Source: Bog-756 sp963699055
Lineage (GTDB): Bacteria; Actinomycetota; Acidimicrobiia; Acidimicrobiales; RAAP-2
DNA: 64,000 nt
Reading direction: 5' to 3'
Assembly (NCBI GenBank): GCA_963699055.1
Contig: CAVOTA010000001.1
Coordinates: 744,001-808,000, forward strand
Below, one piece after another: positions 34,388 through 43,211 of the stretch. Position 1 is the first letter of the stretch. Each line of letters opens with the position of its first letter. The notes under the pieces were generated by a model that saw only the letters and a list, made by a program, of their open reading frames with translations, was not told the origin of the DNA and did no database searches. The translations under genes were made by a program, and so were the position numbers.

Positions 34388-34409
34388 GACCGGCCGCCCC
34401 CCGTCCGGC

Positions 34410-35537
34410 TCAGGACAGGTCGGCCCGACGGACCTTGCCCCCGGGGGTGCGGGGCAGCGCATGGACGACCACCAGCTCCCGGGGTGCCGCCCACTTGGCG
34501 AGCCGGCCACCGACCAGGTCGCGCAGCTCCTCGAGCCCGGGCACGGCGACGTCGTCGGCCGGGACCACCCACGCCACCACCCGCTCGCCCCACTCCGGGT
34601 CGGGTCGCTTCCACACGGCCACCTCGGCGACGCCGGGGTGGAGGGCCACCACCTCCTCGACCTGGGTCGGCCACACCTTCTCCGCGCCCGTCACGATCAC
34701 CTCGGCCATCCGGCCGAGCACCACGAGGTGGCCACCGTCACCCAGGCGACCGGCGTCACCGGTGGGGAGCCAGCCGTCACCCACCCGCGGGTCGGTGCCG
34801 TCGCGGTAGGTCCGCAGGAGCGTGGGGCCGCGCACCAGGATCTCCCCGTCGGCACCCAGGCGCCCGTCGCCGATGCGGACCTCCACCCCGGCGAGGGGGC
34901 GCCCGTCGTAGACGCAGCCGGAGCCCGTCTCGGTCATGCCGTAGGTGGTGACGACGTTGGCAGGCAGCCCGGTCGGCGGGGCGGCACCCCCCAGCAGCAC
35001 CGTGCGGTAGCCCGAGGTGTCGGTGCGGCCGAGCGCGGTGGCGACGAGCGACACCCGGGTGGCGCCGGTGCGGGCCTGCTCCTCGACCGTGCGTGGATCG
35101 AACCGGGGGAGGACGGTGCAGGGCGTGCCGGTCACCAGTGACCGGGTGACCACCGACAGCCCGCCGATGTGGGCGAGCGGCAGGCAGGCCACCCACCGGT
35201 CGGTGGACGGGTCCACGGCGAGTGCCGCCGACGTCGCCCGGGCCGAGGCCTCCACCGAGTCGTGGGTGTGGACCACGCCCTTGGGTTCGCCGGTGGTGCC
35301 GCTGGTGGCCACCACCAGGGCGTCGCCGGGCTCGGTGGGCACGCCGCCGGGCCGGGCTCGGGATCCTTCGGGGGTGACCAGCCGGGACGGGCGCAGCGCG
35401 TCGAGGAGCCGGTCGACGGCGGGCGGCGGGAGCCTCGGGTCGACCGGCAGGACGGCGTCCCCGGCATCCCAGACCGCGCACAGGGCGTCGACGAACCCGG
35501 GCCCGGCGGGCAGATCGAGCGCTACCAACTGACCCAT
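34410..35537 (-). CDS. menE: o-succinylbenzoate--CoA ligase
   Basis: The 375-residue ligase activates o-succinylbenzoate in menaquinone synthesis. It has the adenylation motif VVATSGTTGEPKGVVHTH, TYGMTETGSGCVYDG, and an intact A10 motif LPRTPGGKVRRADL with its Lys. It is short for the AMP-binding superfamily, as actinobacterial MenE often is. The assignment rests on divergent menB and nearby menA, menH and menD. The ATG sits 6 bases after a -10 hexamer. Confidence 0.85.
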   Translation of the reverse strand: MGQLVALDLPAGPGFVDALCAVWDAGDAVLPVDPRLPPPAVDRLLDALRPSRLVTPEGSRARPGGVPTEPGDALVVATSGTTGEPKGVVHTHDSVEASARATSAALAVDPSTDRWVACLPLAHIGGLSVVTRSLVTGTPCTVLPRFDPRTVEEQARTGATRVSLVATALGRTDTSGYRTVLLGGAAPPTGLPANVVTTYGMTETGSGCVYDGRPLAGVEVRIGDGRLGADGEILVRGPTLLRTYRDGTDPRVGDGWLPTGDAGRLGDGGHLVVLGRMAEVIVTGAEKVWPTQVEEVVALHPGVAEVAVWKRPDPEWGERVVAWVVPADDVAVPGLEELRDLVGGRLAKWAAPRELVVVHALPRTPGGKVRRADLS

Positions 35538-35542
35538 GCGGG

Positions 35543-35549
35543 TAGCCTA
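35543..35549. promoter_or_regulatory. Overlapping divergent -10 elements (menE / menB)
   Basis: TAGCCTA reads TAGCCT on plus (35543-35548) and TAGGCT on minus (35549-35544). The minus copy ends 6 bases before the menE ATG, so menE is probably leaderless. menB would have a leader of about 70 bases. Confidence 0.5.
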
Positions 35550-35625
35550 GGCGACCATACGAGCAGCGACTCTAGGAGTGAATGGTCGAATGGTTGCAGG
35601 CGAGCACGACGGTGGAGGCGCAGCG

Positions 35626-36531
35626 ATGACGGAACCGCAGGTGGAGACCGTCGTCACCGGACCCCCGGTGGACCCGGTCGACCGCTTCCGCGGGCTCCCG
35701 CTGCCGGCGTGGGAGTCCCGTGGCGACTACCAGGACATCCGCATGGACGTGGCCGACGGCATCGCCAAGCTCACCATCTGCCGACCGGAGGTGCGCAACG
35801 CCTTCCGGCCCCAGACGCTGTTCGAGCTGAGCGACGCCTGCAACGCCGCCCGGGACGACCCGGCGGTGGGTGTGATCGTGCTCACCGGGCAGGGACCCGA
35901 CGCCTTCTGTTCGGGCGGGGACCAGAAGATCCGCGGTGACGACGGCTACCTGGGTGACGACGACGTGGCCCGGCAGGGGATCGGCCGACTGAACGTGCTC
36001 GACCTGCAGATCCAGATCCGGCGCCTGCCCAAGCCGGTGGTGGCCATGGTGGCCGGCTACGCCATCGGCGGCGGCCACATCCTCCACCTGGTGTGCGACC
36101 TGACCATCGCCGCGGACAACGCCCGGTTCGGCCAGACGGGACCGAAGGTCGGCAGCTTCGACGGCGGCTACGGGGCCAGCCTGCTCGCCCGGTCCATCGG
36201 CCTCAAGCGGGCCAAGGAGGTGTGGTTCCTCTGCCGGCAGTACGACGCCGCCACCGCCAAGTCGTGGGGGCTGGTGAACGAGGTCGTGGCGCTCGCCGAC
36301 CTCGAGGCCGAGACGGTGGCGTGGTGCCGCCAGATGCTCTCGCTGTCCCCGCTGGCGCTACGGATGCTGAAGGGCGGGCTGCACGCCGCCGACGACGGGT
36401 TGGCCGGACTGCAGCAGTTCGCCGGTGACGCCACCATGCTCTTCTACATGAGCGAGGAGGGCCAGGAGGGCCGCAACGCCTTCCAGGAACACCGCCCGCC
36501 CGACTTCGGCCGATTCCCCCGTCGTCCGTGA
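35626..36531 (+). CDS. menB: 1,4-dihydroxy-2-naphthoyl-CoA synthase
   Basis: The 301-residue crotonase-fold enzyme closes the naphthoate ring. Diagnostic segments are FCSGGDQKIRGDDGY, GYAIGGGHILHLVCDLTIA and the catalytic-Asp stretch GPKVGSFDGGYGASLLAR. I choose the ATG at 35626 because GGTGGAGG lies 7 bases upstream; GTG 35578 and ATG 35590 are alternatives. The stop overlaps the menA start (GTGA). Confidence 0.93.
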   Translation: MTEPQVETVVTGPPVDPVDRFRGLPLPAWESRGDYQDIRMDVADGIAKLTICRPEVRNAFRPQTLFELSDACNAARDDPAVGVIVLTGQGPDAFCSGGDQKIRGDDGYLGDDDVARQGIGRLNVLDLQIQIRRLPKPVVAMVAGYAIGGGHILHLVCDLTIAADNARFGQTGPKVGSFDGGYGASLLARSIGLKRAKEVWFLCRQYDAATAKSWGLVNEVVALADLEAETVAWCRQMLSLSPLALRMLKGGLHAADDGLAGLQQFAGDATMLFYMSEEGQEGRNAFQEHRPPDFGRFPRRP

Positions 36532-37520
36532 CCGGGCCCGGCACCGACGGGCCCCCGCCCGCCCCGGGGCCGGTCCGCACGTGGTGGCTCGGGGCCCGGC
36601 CCCGCACCCTGCCCGCCGCACTGGTGCCGGTGGCGGTGGGGACCGCCGCCGCCCACGCCCGGCTCCTGGTGGTCCCGGCCTCGGATGCACCCCGGGTGGA
36701 CGCCTGGTGGTGCGCCGTCGGCGCACTGGTCGTGGCCCTGGCCATCCAGGTGGGCACCAACTACGCCAACGACTACTCGGACGGCATCCGGGGCACGGAC
36801 GACGCCCGGGTCGGCCCGGTCCGGTTGACCGCTTCCGGCCTCGCCCCGCCGGGCGCGGTCCGGCGGGCGGCGCTGCTCGCCTTCGGGGTCGCCGGCGTCG
36901 TCGGCCTCGGCCTGGCCTGGGCCACCTCCTGGTGGATCCTGCTGGTCGGAGCCGCCTGCCTGCTCGCCGGCTGGTTCTACACCGGCGGACCCCGGCCCTA
37001 CGGCTACGCCGGCCTGGGCGAGGTGTTCGTGTTCGTGTTCTTCGGGCTGGTGGCCACGGTCGGCACGTTCTGGGTCCAGGTCCAGTGCCTCCGGGTCGGA
37101 CAGGTGTGGGTCGCCGCCGCCATGGTCGGGCTGCTGGCCACGGCCCTGCTGCTGGCCAACAACCTGCGGGACATCGCCACCGACCGCGGGACCGGCAAGC
37201 GCACCCTGGCCGTGCGGGTCGGACGCCGGGCCGGCGGCTGGTGCTACGTGGCCTGCGTGGGCCTTCCCTTCCTCGGGATCGTCGTGTGGTGGCTCCTGGC
37301 CGTGGCCGGCGCCGTCCGCGCCCCCTGGCCGTCCGCCCTGCTGCTGCCGCTGTTGGCGGCGCCGTTGGCCGTGGTCCCCGCACGGGTGGCCCTGGGTGAC
37401 GCCGAAGGGCGTCAGCTCCTCCCCGTCCTGGCCGCCACCGGGCGCCTGCAGCTGGCGTTCGGTGCCCTGCTCGCCGTCGCCCTGTGGGCGACGTTGCCCG
37501 CGGGGGCGGTGCTCGGATGA
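36528..37520 (+). CDS. menA: 1,4-dihydroxy-2-naphthoate polyprenyltransferase
   Basis: The 330-residue integral membrane prenyltransferase attaches the isoprenoid tail. Both Asp-rich motifs are present: NYANDYSDGIRGTDDAR and NNLRDIATDRGTGKRTLAVR. Eight or nine hydrophobic segments follow the cytosolic N-terminus. The GTG overlaps the menB stop, so menB and menA are coupled. Confidence 0.92.
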   Translation: MTGPGTDGPPPAPGPVRTWWLGARPRTLPAALVPVAVGTAAAHARLLVVPASDAPRVDAWWCAVGALVVALAIQVGTNYANDYSDGIRGTDDARVGPVRLTASGLAPPGAVRRAALLAFGVAGVVGLGLAWATSWWILLVGAACLLAGWFYTGGPRPYGYAGLGEVFVFVFFGLVATVGTFWVQVQCLRVGQVWVAAAMVGLLATALLLANNLRDIATDRGTGKRTLAVRVGRRAGGWCYVACVGLPFLGIVVWWLLAVAGAVRAPWPSALLLPLLAAPLAVVPARVALGDAEGRQLLPVLAATGRLQLAFGALLAVALWATLPAGAVLG

Positions 37521-37540
37521 CCTCCGTCCGTCGGCCCGGT

Positions 37541-38350
37541 TCAGCCTGGACCGTCGAGGAAGGCCCGCACGGCGGCGGCCACGGCATCCGGCCGCTGCAG
37601 GTGGGGCGCGTGGTCGGCCCCGGTGATCACCACGTGGGTGGCGCAACCGCCCACCGCCGCCGCCAACCGGCGCCCCAACGCGTCGAACTTGGTGTCGCGG
37701 GCACCGGTGACCACCAGCACCGGTACGTCCAGTCGGCCCAGCCGGTCCCACAGCGGCTCCTGGGTGCCCGTCCCGGCGGAGCGGAGGCTCGATGCCAGTC
37801 CGGCGGCCGTATTGGTGCACCGCTCGTCGACCGCCGCGGCCGCCGGCGGTACCGTCCCGAACATCGGGTTGGCCACCCATCGGGTCACGAAGTCGCGCAC
37901 GGAGTCGGCCGGGACGCCACCGCCGACCGGGTCCAGCCGCTCGGCCAGGGCCTCGTCGGACCGCCTGCGCTCCGCCCGCTCGCCGGGGTCCTCGATGCCG
38001 GCGGTGCCCGAGACCACCACGAGTCGACGGACCAGGTCGGGTCGGGCCAGGGCGAGGTGCAGGCAGTAGCGGGCGCCCATCGAGTAGCCGAGGTAGTCGG
38101 CACGGCCGCCGGACCTGCCGAGCAGCTCGGCACCGGACGCCAGGTCGGCAGCGACGGCGGCCGATCCCCCGTGGCCGGGAAGGTCCACCGCCACGACGGT
38201 GCGCTCCCGGGCCAGGTCGGTGTCGAGCCCGCCCCAGACCCGACGGGTCTGGGTGAAGCCGTGGGCCAGCACCACGGGCGGACCGGCACCGGTGCGCCCC
38301 GCGTGCAGTCGGGGGCCGGCGTCGCCGGTCTGCGGGTCGGGGTGGTCCAT
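37541..38350 (-). CDS. menH: Alpha/beta hydrolase, MenH-like (SHCHC synthase)
   Basis: The 269-residue hydrolase has PVVLAHGFTQTRRVWGGL, the nucleophile elbow YLGYSMGARYCLHLAL and a C-terminal His in GADHAPHLQRP. MenH eliminates pyruvate from SEPHCHC; the neighbouring menD, which makes that substrate, supports the call. MenH-like folds are hard to tell from other hydrolases by sequence alone. The ATG at 38350 is chosen over a longer Arg-rich reading that overlaps menD. Confidence 0.75.
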   Translation of the reverse strand: MDHPDPQTGDAGPRLHAGRTGAGPPVVLAHGFTQTRRVWGGLDTDLARERTVVAVDLPGHGGSAAVAADLASGAELLGRSGGRADYLGYSMGARYCLHLALARPDLVRRLVVVSGTAGIEDPGERAERRRSDEALAERLDPVGGGVPADSVRDFVTRWVANPMFGTVPPAAAAVDERCTNTAAGLASSLRSAGTGTQEPLWDRLGRLDVPVLVVTGARDTKFDALGRRLAAAVGGCATHVVITGADHAPHLQRPDAVAAAVRAFLDGPG

Positions 38351-38361
38351 AGGGGGTGGGC

Positions 38362-40140
38362 ATGAGCGTACCGATCGGTCAGGGGACCACCGGGGACGCC
38401 GACCGTCAGGCCGCCTTCGCCGCCGCGCTGGTCGACGAGTGGGCACGGGCGGGCGTCACCCATGCCGTCGTCTGCCCCGGGTCCCGGTCCACACCGCTGG
38501 CCCTCGCCGTGGCCGCCGAGCCGCGCCTGGCACTGCACCTGCGGCTGGACGAACGGTCGGCGGCGTTCACCGCACTCGGGATCGGCATGGCCACGGGACG
38601 CCCGGCCGTTGTGGTGGTGACCAGCGGCACCGCCGCCGCCGAGCTGCACGCCGCCGTGGTCGAGGCGGACCTGGCCGGGGTGCCGATGGTCGTCTGCACG
38701 GCCGACCGGCCCCCCGAGCTGCAGGGCGTGGGAGCCCCCCAGACGATCCACCAGGCCGATCTGTTCGGGGGAGCCGTCCGTTGGTTCGCCGATCCGGGGG
38801 TCCCCGACGCCGCCGCACGGGGGTCGTGGCGATCCCTGGGTTCCCGGGCGGTGGCCGACGCGGTCGCCGGGCCCCGGGGACCCGGGCCGGTCCACCTGAA
38901 CCTGCCCTTCCGTGAGCCGCTCCTGGGCGACGCCGCCGCCGGCGGGGTTCCCGCCGGACGGCCCGACGGGGGACCGTGGCACCGAGTCGGCGCCGGAAGG
39001 GTGGCGCCGTCGGACGCGATGGTGGCGGAGCTGGTCACGACGGCGGCCCTCGAGCCCGGTCGGACCGGGATCGTCGTTGCCGGGTCCGGGTGCGGCGAAC
39101 CCGACGCCGTGCTGGGCCTGGCCGAGACCCTGGGCTGGCCCGTGCTGGCCGACCCGCGTTCGGGCCTGCGGGACGGGGACGCCCGAGTGGTGTCCGCTGC
39201 CGACGGGGTCCTGCGGGCACCGGAGTTCGCGGCCGGACACCGTCCCGAGGTGGCCCTGGTGCTCGGCGGACGATGGGCGTCCAAGGTGGTCACCACGTTC
39301 GTGGCCGGGGCCGGGTCGCAGGTGGTGGTGGACCCCCATGGTGCGTGGCCCGATCCCGAACGGGCGGCGGACCGGCTGGTGCGCTGCGACCCGACCCTGC
39401 TGTGCCGCGCCGTCTCGGCGCGGTGGGCGGCCCACGGGCACGCGCCCTACGCCGGGACCAACGGTTGGGCCGCGGCCTGGGCCCGGGCCCAGGACCGGGC
39501 GACCGGTGCCATCCGCACCGCGCTGGGCGACGGCCCCGCGTGGAGCGAGCCGGCCCTGGCCCACCGGTTGGTGGAGGCGCTGCCCGTCGACACCACGCTG
39601 TTCGTGTCGTCGTCGATGCCCGTGCGGGACGTCGAGGCGTTCGGGACGAGGACCCTGGCACGGGTGCTCGCCAACCGGGGTGCCAACGGCATCGACGGCG
39701 TGGTCTCCACAGCCCTCGGCGTGGCGCTGGCCACCGGACCCACCGTGGCCCTGGTGGGGGACCTGGCCTTCCTGCACGACGTGTCGGCACTGGTGGCGCC
39801 GGCAGGACAGGACCCGCCGCTCACCGTGGTGGTCGCCGACAACGGCGGTGGCGGGATCTTCTCGTTCCTCCCGCCCGCGTCCGAACTGGCGGCGGACGTG
39901 TTCGAGCGGTTGTTCGGGACCCCGCAGACCGCCGACGTCGCCGCCGTGGCCGCCGGGTTCGGCTGGGCCGTCGAGGAGGTCGACGAGCACTCGGGTCCCG
40001 ACGTCCTGTCGGCGGCGCTGGGACGTGCCGCGGCACGCGGCGGCCGGAGCGTGGTGCGGGTGCGGCTACCCGACCGGAGGGCGAACGTGGTGGCACACGA
40101 CGCCGTCAACGCCGCGGTGGCCGTCGCCGTCGACGGCTGA
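38362..40140 (+). CDS. menD: 2-succinyl-5-enolpyruvyl-6-hydroxy-3-cyclohexene-1-carboxylate synthase
   Basis: The 592-residue TPP enzyme joins isochorismate and 2-oxoglutarate. It has VVCPGSRSTPLALAVA, the catalytic-Glu region LRLDERSAAFTALGIGMATG, the Mg/TPP motif LVGDLAFLHDVSALV and VVVADNGGGGIFSFLP. The ATG at 38362 follows GGGGGTGG; a GTG at 38356 is in frame. Only 11 bases separate it from the divergent menH start. menF and menC are not in this window. Confidence 0.94.
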   Translation: MSVPIGQGTTGDADRQAAFAAALVDEWARAGVTHAVVCPGSRSTPLALAVAAEPRLALHLRLDERSAAFTALGIGMATGRPAVVVVTSGTAAAELHAAVVEADLAGVPMVVCTADRPPELQGVGAPQTIHQADLFGGAVRWFADPGVPDAAARGSWRSLGSRAVADAVAGPRGPGPVHLNLPFREPLLGDAAAGGVPAGRPDGGPWHRVGAGRVAPSDAMVAELVTTAALEPGRTGIVVAGSGCGEPDAVLGLAETLGWPVLADPRSGLRDGDARVVSAADGVLRAPEFAAGHRPEVALVLGGRWASKVVTTFVAGAGSQVVVDPHGAWPDPERAADRLVRCDPTLLCRAVSARWAAHGHAPYAGTNGWAAAWARAQDRATGAIRTALGDGPAWSEPALAHRLVEALPVDTTLFVSSSMPVRDVEAFGTRTLARVLANRGANGIDGVVSTALGVALATGPTVALVGDLAFLHDVSALVAPAGQDPPLTVVVADNGGGGIFSFLPPASELAADVFERLFGTPQTADVAAVAAGFGWAVEEVDEHSGPDVLSAALGRAAARGGRSVVRVRLPDRRANVVAHDAVNAAVAVAVDG

Positions 40141-40202
40141 GACCTGCGCACCGGCACCGGCGGTCCTTCCCCGACGTCCCGGTCCGTGCGGCCCCCGGTC
40201 GC

Positions 40203-40208
40203 TACCCT
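40203..40208 (+). promoter_or_regulatory. -10 element of a predicted leaderless transcript
   Basis: TACCCT ends 6 bases before the ATG at 40215. Confidence 0.5.
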
Positions 40209-40214
40209 GTCGCC

Positions 40215-41552
40215 ATGGTCGCCACCCGGACGCGGTACGCCAAGTCGGGTGGTGTCGACATCGCCTACCAGGTACTGGGAGACGGACCGGTCGACCTGCT
40301 GCTCTTCACGGGCTGGACACTGTCGATCGACAGCGTCGACGACGAGCCGTCGCTGGCCCGGTTCCACCGGCGCCTCGCCGCCGTCGGGCGGCTCATCCGC
40401 TTCGACGTCCGGGGCGTGGGCCTGTCCGAGCGGGGCTCGGTGGACGACCCGCCCACCAGCGAGCAGTGGGTGCAGGACGCCCTGGCCGTGCTCGACGCCG
40501 TGGGGTCGCAGGACCCGGTCGTCATCGCCCCGTTCCTCAACTCCGAGGACGGTCTGCTCCTGGGGGCGCGGCACCCCGACCGGGTCGGTCGTCTGGTCCT
40601 GCTCAACTCGACGGCGCGGGTGCTGCGTGGTCCCGACTACCCACACGGCCTGCCCGAGGACTGGTGGGAGTACGCCCAGATCGCCCAGGACCCCGACGCC
40701 GTCGAACTCGGCTACGACGCCGTCGCCGTCCAGGGGCCGAGCGTCGCCCACGACGAGGCGTTCCGCTCGTGGTGGGACCGGGCCGGCAACCTCGGGTGCG
40801 CCCCGGCCATGGCCGACGCCATCTGGACCCGCTGGTTCGCCAAGGACTGCCGCCGGCTGCTGCCCGAGGTGCGGGTCCCGACCCTGGTGATCGACCGGGT
40901 CGACAACCCGCGGTCGGGCGGGTCCGGCCGCTATCTGGCCGAGCACATCCCGGGTGCGGTGTATGTGCCGGTGCCGGGGCCCGACGTCTTCTACTGGGTC
41001 GGTGACATCGCCCCGGTGCTGGACGAGATCGCCGAATTCGCCACCGGGAGCCGGACGGGTGCCGGCGTCGAACGGGTGCTGACCACCATGCTCTTCACCG
41101 ATGTGGTGGGCTCCACCCGGTTGGCGTCGGACATCGGCGACCACCGGTGGCGGGACCTGCTGGACCGGCACGATTCGACGGTGCGGTCACAGATCGGGCG
41201 GTTCCTGGGCCGAGAGGTGAACACCGTCGGGGACGGATTCGTGGCCACGTTCGACAGTCCGAGCAGCGCGGTCGAGTGCGCCGTGTCGTTGCGGGCCGCC
41301 CTGGAACCGGCGGGCATCGAGGTCCGGGCCGGCATCCACACCGGCGAGGTGGAGGTTCGGGGCGAAGACATCGCCGGCATCGGGGTCCACATCGGCGCCC
41401 GGGTATCGGCGCTGGCCGAGTCGGGGGAGGTGCTGGTGTCGTCGACGGTGCGCGAGTGCGTGGTCGGGTCGGCGGTGAGGTTCGTCGAACGCGGGGAGCA
41501 CGAGCTGAAGGGTGTTCCCGGCATCTGGCGGCTGTACGCCGTGGAGGGCTGA
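40215..41552 (+). CDS. Alpha/beta hydrolase fused to a class III nucleotidyl cyclase domain
   Basis: The 445-residue protein has an N-terminal hydrolase fold (residues about 5-270) and a C-terminal class III cyclase domain (about 285-440). Both metal Asp residues are present: D296 in FTDVVGSTRLAS and D340 in NTVGDGFVATFDSP. The substrate-specifying Lys, normally in KTxGDG, is N336. The catalytic Asn position is His in GIGVHIGARV, with Arg kept. The hydrolase elbow is atypical (FLNSEDGLLLG rather than GxSxG). It may be a sensor with altered or lost cyclase activity. Confidence 0.85.
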   Translation: MVATRTRYAKSGGVDIAYQVLGDGPVDLLLFTGWTLSIDSVDDEPSLARFHRRLAAVGRLIRFDVRGVGLSERGSVDDPPTSEQWVQDALAVLDAVGSQDPVVIAPFLNSEDGLLLGARHPDRVGRLVLLNSTARVLRGPDYPHGLPEDWWEYAQIAQDPDAVELGYDAVAVQGPSVAHDEAFRSWWDRAGNLGCAPAMADAIWTRWFAKDCRRLLPEVRVPTLVIDRVDNPRSGGSGRYLAEHIPGAVYVPVPGPDVFYWVGDIAPVLDEIAEFATGSRTGAGVERVLTTMLFTDVVGSTRLASDIGDHRWRDLLDRHDSTVRSQIGRFLGREVNTVGDGFVATFDSPSSAVECAVSLRAALEPAGIEVRAGIHTGEVEVRGEDIAGIGVHIGARVSALAESGEVLVSSTVRECVVGSAVRFVERGEHELKGVPGIWRLYAVEG

Positions 41553-41600
41553 GGCCGGGTCGGAGGGTCACTCCGCCCTGTCCGCCCTCACCCTGCCCCG

Positions 41601-41623
41601 CCCGTGTCGTCCGGTCCCACGGG
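41601..41623. terminator. Candidate hairpin between convergent genes
   Basis: CCCGTG and CACGGG form 6-base arms around an 11-base loop, between the cyclase fusion and the convergent LCP gene. Confidence 0.3.
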
Positions 41624-41629
41624 TCGAGT

Positions 41630-41659
41630 TCGTCAGCAGTTGTCGGGGCTCGTCAGCAG
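41630..41659. repeat. 20-base-period duplication at the LCP stop codon
   Basis: TCGTCAGCAG occurs at 41630-41639 and 41650-41659. The second copy contains the LCP stop codon (41653-41655). Confidence 0.7.
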
Positions 41660-43044
41660 GGAGTCGGGTCGTAGTACGGGATCCCGTTGCCCGCGTTGGC
41701 GGCGGGGGCGGGCACCGTGGTGGTGGCGGACGATCCCGATGCCGGCTCGGCGGCCGGTGCCGGTGTGGTCGTCGTGGTGGTCGTGGGGGGGACCAGGGCG
41801 AGCGGGTTGCCGTAGGCGTCGATGGGGGGCGTCACGATGGATCCGAACGGGCCACCCAGGAACTGGCTGATGGTGGCTGACGCCTCCTCGGGCTGGACGA
41901 CCTCGACGTCACCGGCGTAGGACGACACGGCGCCGACGGTGGGGAGCGTGAAGTTCTGCAGCGACGACCCCGAGAAGGCGTGGTAGCGCTCGGCCAGGCC
42001 GAGCAGGTCGTCGGCGGACAGGGCGTCGTCCTTCGAGAAGTCGTGGACGACCGACGTCAGCAGCGAGTTCAGTCGCAGTGGGTTGTACGTCGACTTGGCC
42101 TTGTCGAGGGCGGATTCGATCACGAGGTTCTGCCGCTCGATGCGGCCGATGTCCGAGGTCGGGTCCGAGTGCCAGTACCCGTCGGTGTAGTACTGGTAGT
42201 AGCGGGACCGGGACAGGCTGAGGGCCATCGGGCCGTCGAGGACCTGACAGCCGGCCGTCGGGATGTCGAGACCGGAGTTGTTGTAACAGGTGCCTGACGA
42301 ACAGTCCATGTCCCGGGCGGGGTAGGGGAAGTCCATCGAGATCCCGCCGAGGGCGTTGACTGCGTCCTCGACACCGAAGAAGTTGATCACGATGTAGTGG
42401 GCGATGGGGATCCCGAACGTGTTCTCGATGGTCTTGACGGTGGCGTCGGGCCCGGCCGAGAACGCGGCGTTGATCTTGTTCTGGGTGGCGAGCTGCGTAT
42501 CGGCCGGAAGACCGGTGATGGTCACGAACGTGTCGCGGGGGATCGACAGGGACGACGCCGTTCCGAGGCTCGGGTTGACGTGGATGATCTTGAGGGTGTC
42601 GGACCGCTGTCCGCCCGCCGCCTGGGGCGACCCGAACTGCTGGGCCTCGGCGGCGGTCTCGCCGGCCCGGCTGTCCGAGCCGATCAGGAGGATGTTGTAG
42701 GGGGCACCGTTGGCCGCGGCCACGCACGTCGAGCAGGGGGCCGAGGCGATCTGGCTCCACAGGTAGCGGTAGTAGCCGAACCCGGCGGCGGCCACGACGA
42801 GCAGGAACACCACCAGCACGATCAGCCACCGCAGCACGCGCTCCACGGGACGGCGCCGCCGCTTGCGGGCACGGCGGATCTCCCGGCGGCTGGGGATGGC
42901 GACCTCACCACCGAGGATCGGCCCGGGGAAGGAGGACGAGCCGCGGCTCGATCCCGGTGTCGTTCCACGGGGTCGCCCGGTCGGTTGGGACGCGGGACGT
43001 CCCGACGGGCGGGGCGGGCGCGGTGTCGTGTCGTCAGGTGCCAA
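41653..43044 (-). CDS. LytR-CpsA-Psr (LCP) family cell-wall ligase
   Basis: The 463-residue protein has a basic, Pro-rich cytoplasmic tail, one membrane helix (WLIVLVVFLLVVAAAGFGYY, about residues 71-90) and an extracellular LCP domain. Key segments are ILLIGSDSRAG, SSLSIPRDTFVTI with its phosphate-binding Arg, and GRIERQNLVI. LCP proteins attach teichoic acids or arabinogalactan-like polymers to peptidoglycan. The C-terminal 60 residues are Pro/Thr/Ala-rich and end in YDPTPC. The start seems to be a TTG at 43044; upstream GTG or ATG starts were not found. Confidence 0.88.
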   Translation of the reverse strand: MAPDDTTPRPPRPSGRPASQPTGRPRGTTPGSSRGSSSFPGPILGGEVAIPSRREIRRARKRRRRPVERVLRWLIVLVVFLLVVAAAGFGYYRYLWSQIASAPCSTCVAAANGAPYNILLIGSDSRAGETAAEAQQFGSPQAAGGQRSDTLKIIHVNPSLGTASSLSIPRDTFVTITGLPADTQLATQNKINAAFSAGPDATVKTIENTFGIPIAHYIVINFFGVEDAVNALGGISMDFPYPARDMDCSSGTCYNNSGLDIPTAGCQVLDGPMALSLSRSRYYQYYTDGYWHSDPTSDIGRIERQNLVIESALDKAKSTYNPLRLNSLLTSVVHDFSKDDALSADDLLGLAERYHAFSGSSLQNFTLPTVGAVSSYAGDVEVVQPEEASATISQFLGGPFGSIVTPPIDAYGNPLALVPPTTTTTTTPAPAAEPASGSSATTTVPAPAANAGNGIPYYDPTPC

Positions 43045-43211
43045 GGTGGTCGGGTCAGGCAGTGGGTCAGGGGTGGGGGCGCCCCGGGCACCCGGCCCGG
43101 TCGGCGGTGCCGGGTCGCAGTACCCCGGTCACGTCCCCCCAGTTTTCCACGGCTCGACGGTGACCTGGTGTCACCCGTCCCCGCCGGCGCCTCCGGCGGC
43201 CCGGGACGACC

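Noticed and set aside
36444..38363. A 639-codon minus-strand open frame over menA and menH
   Set aside because: The menA and menH frames carry clear motifs; this frame is compositionally biased and motif-free.
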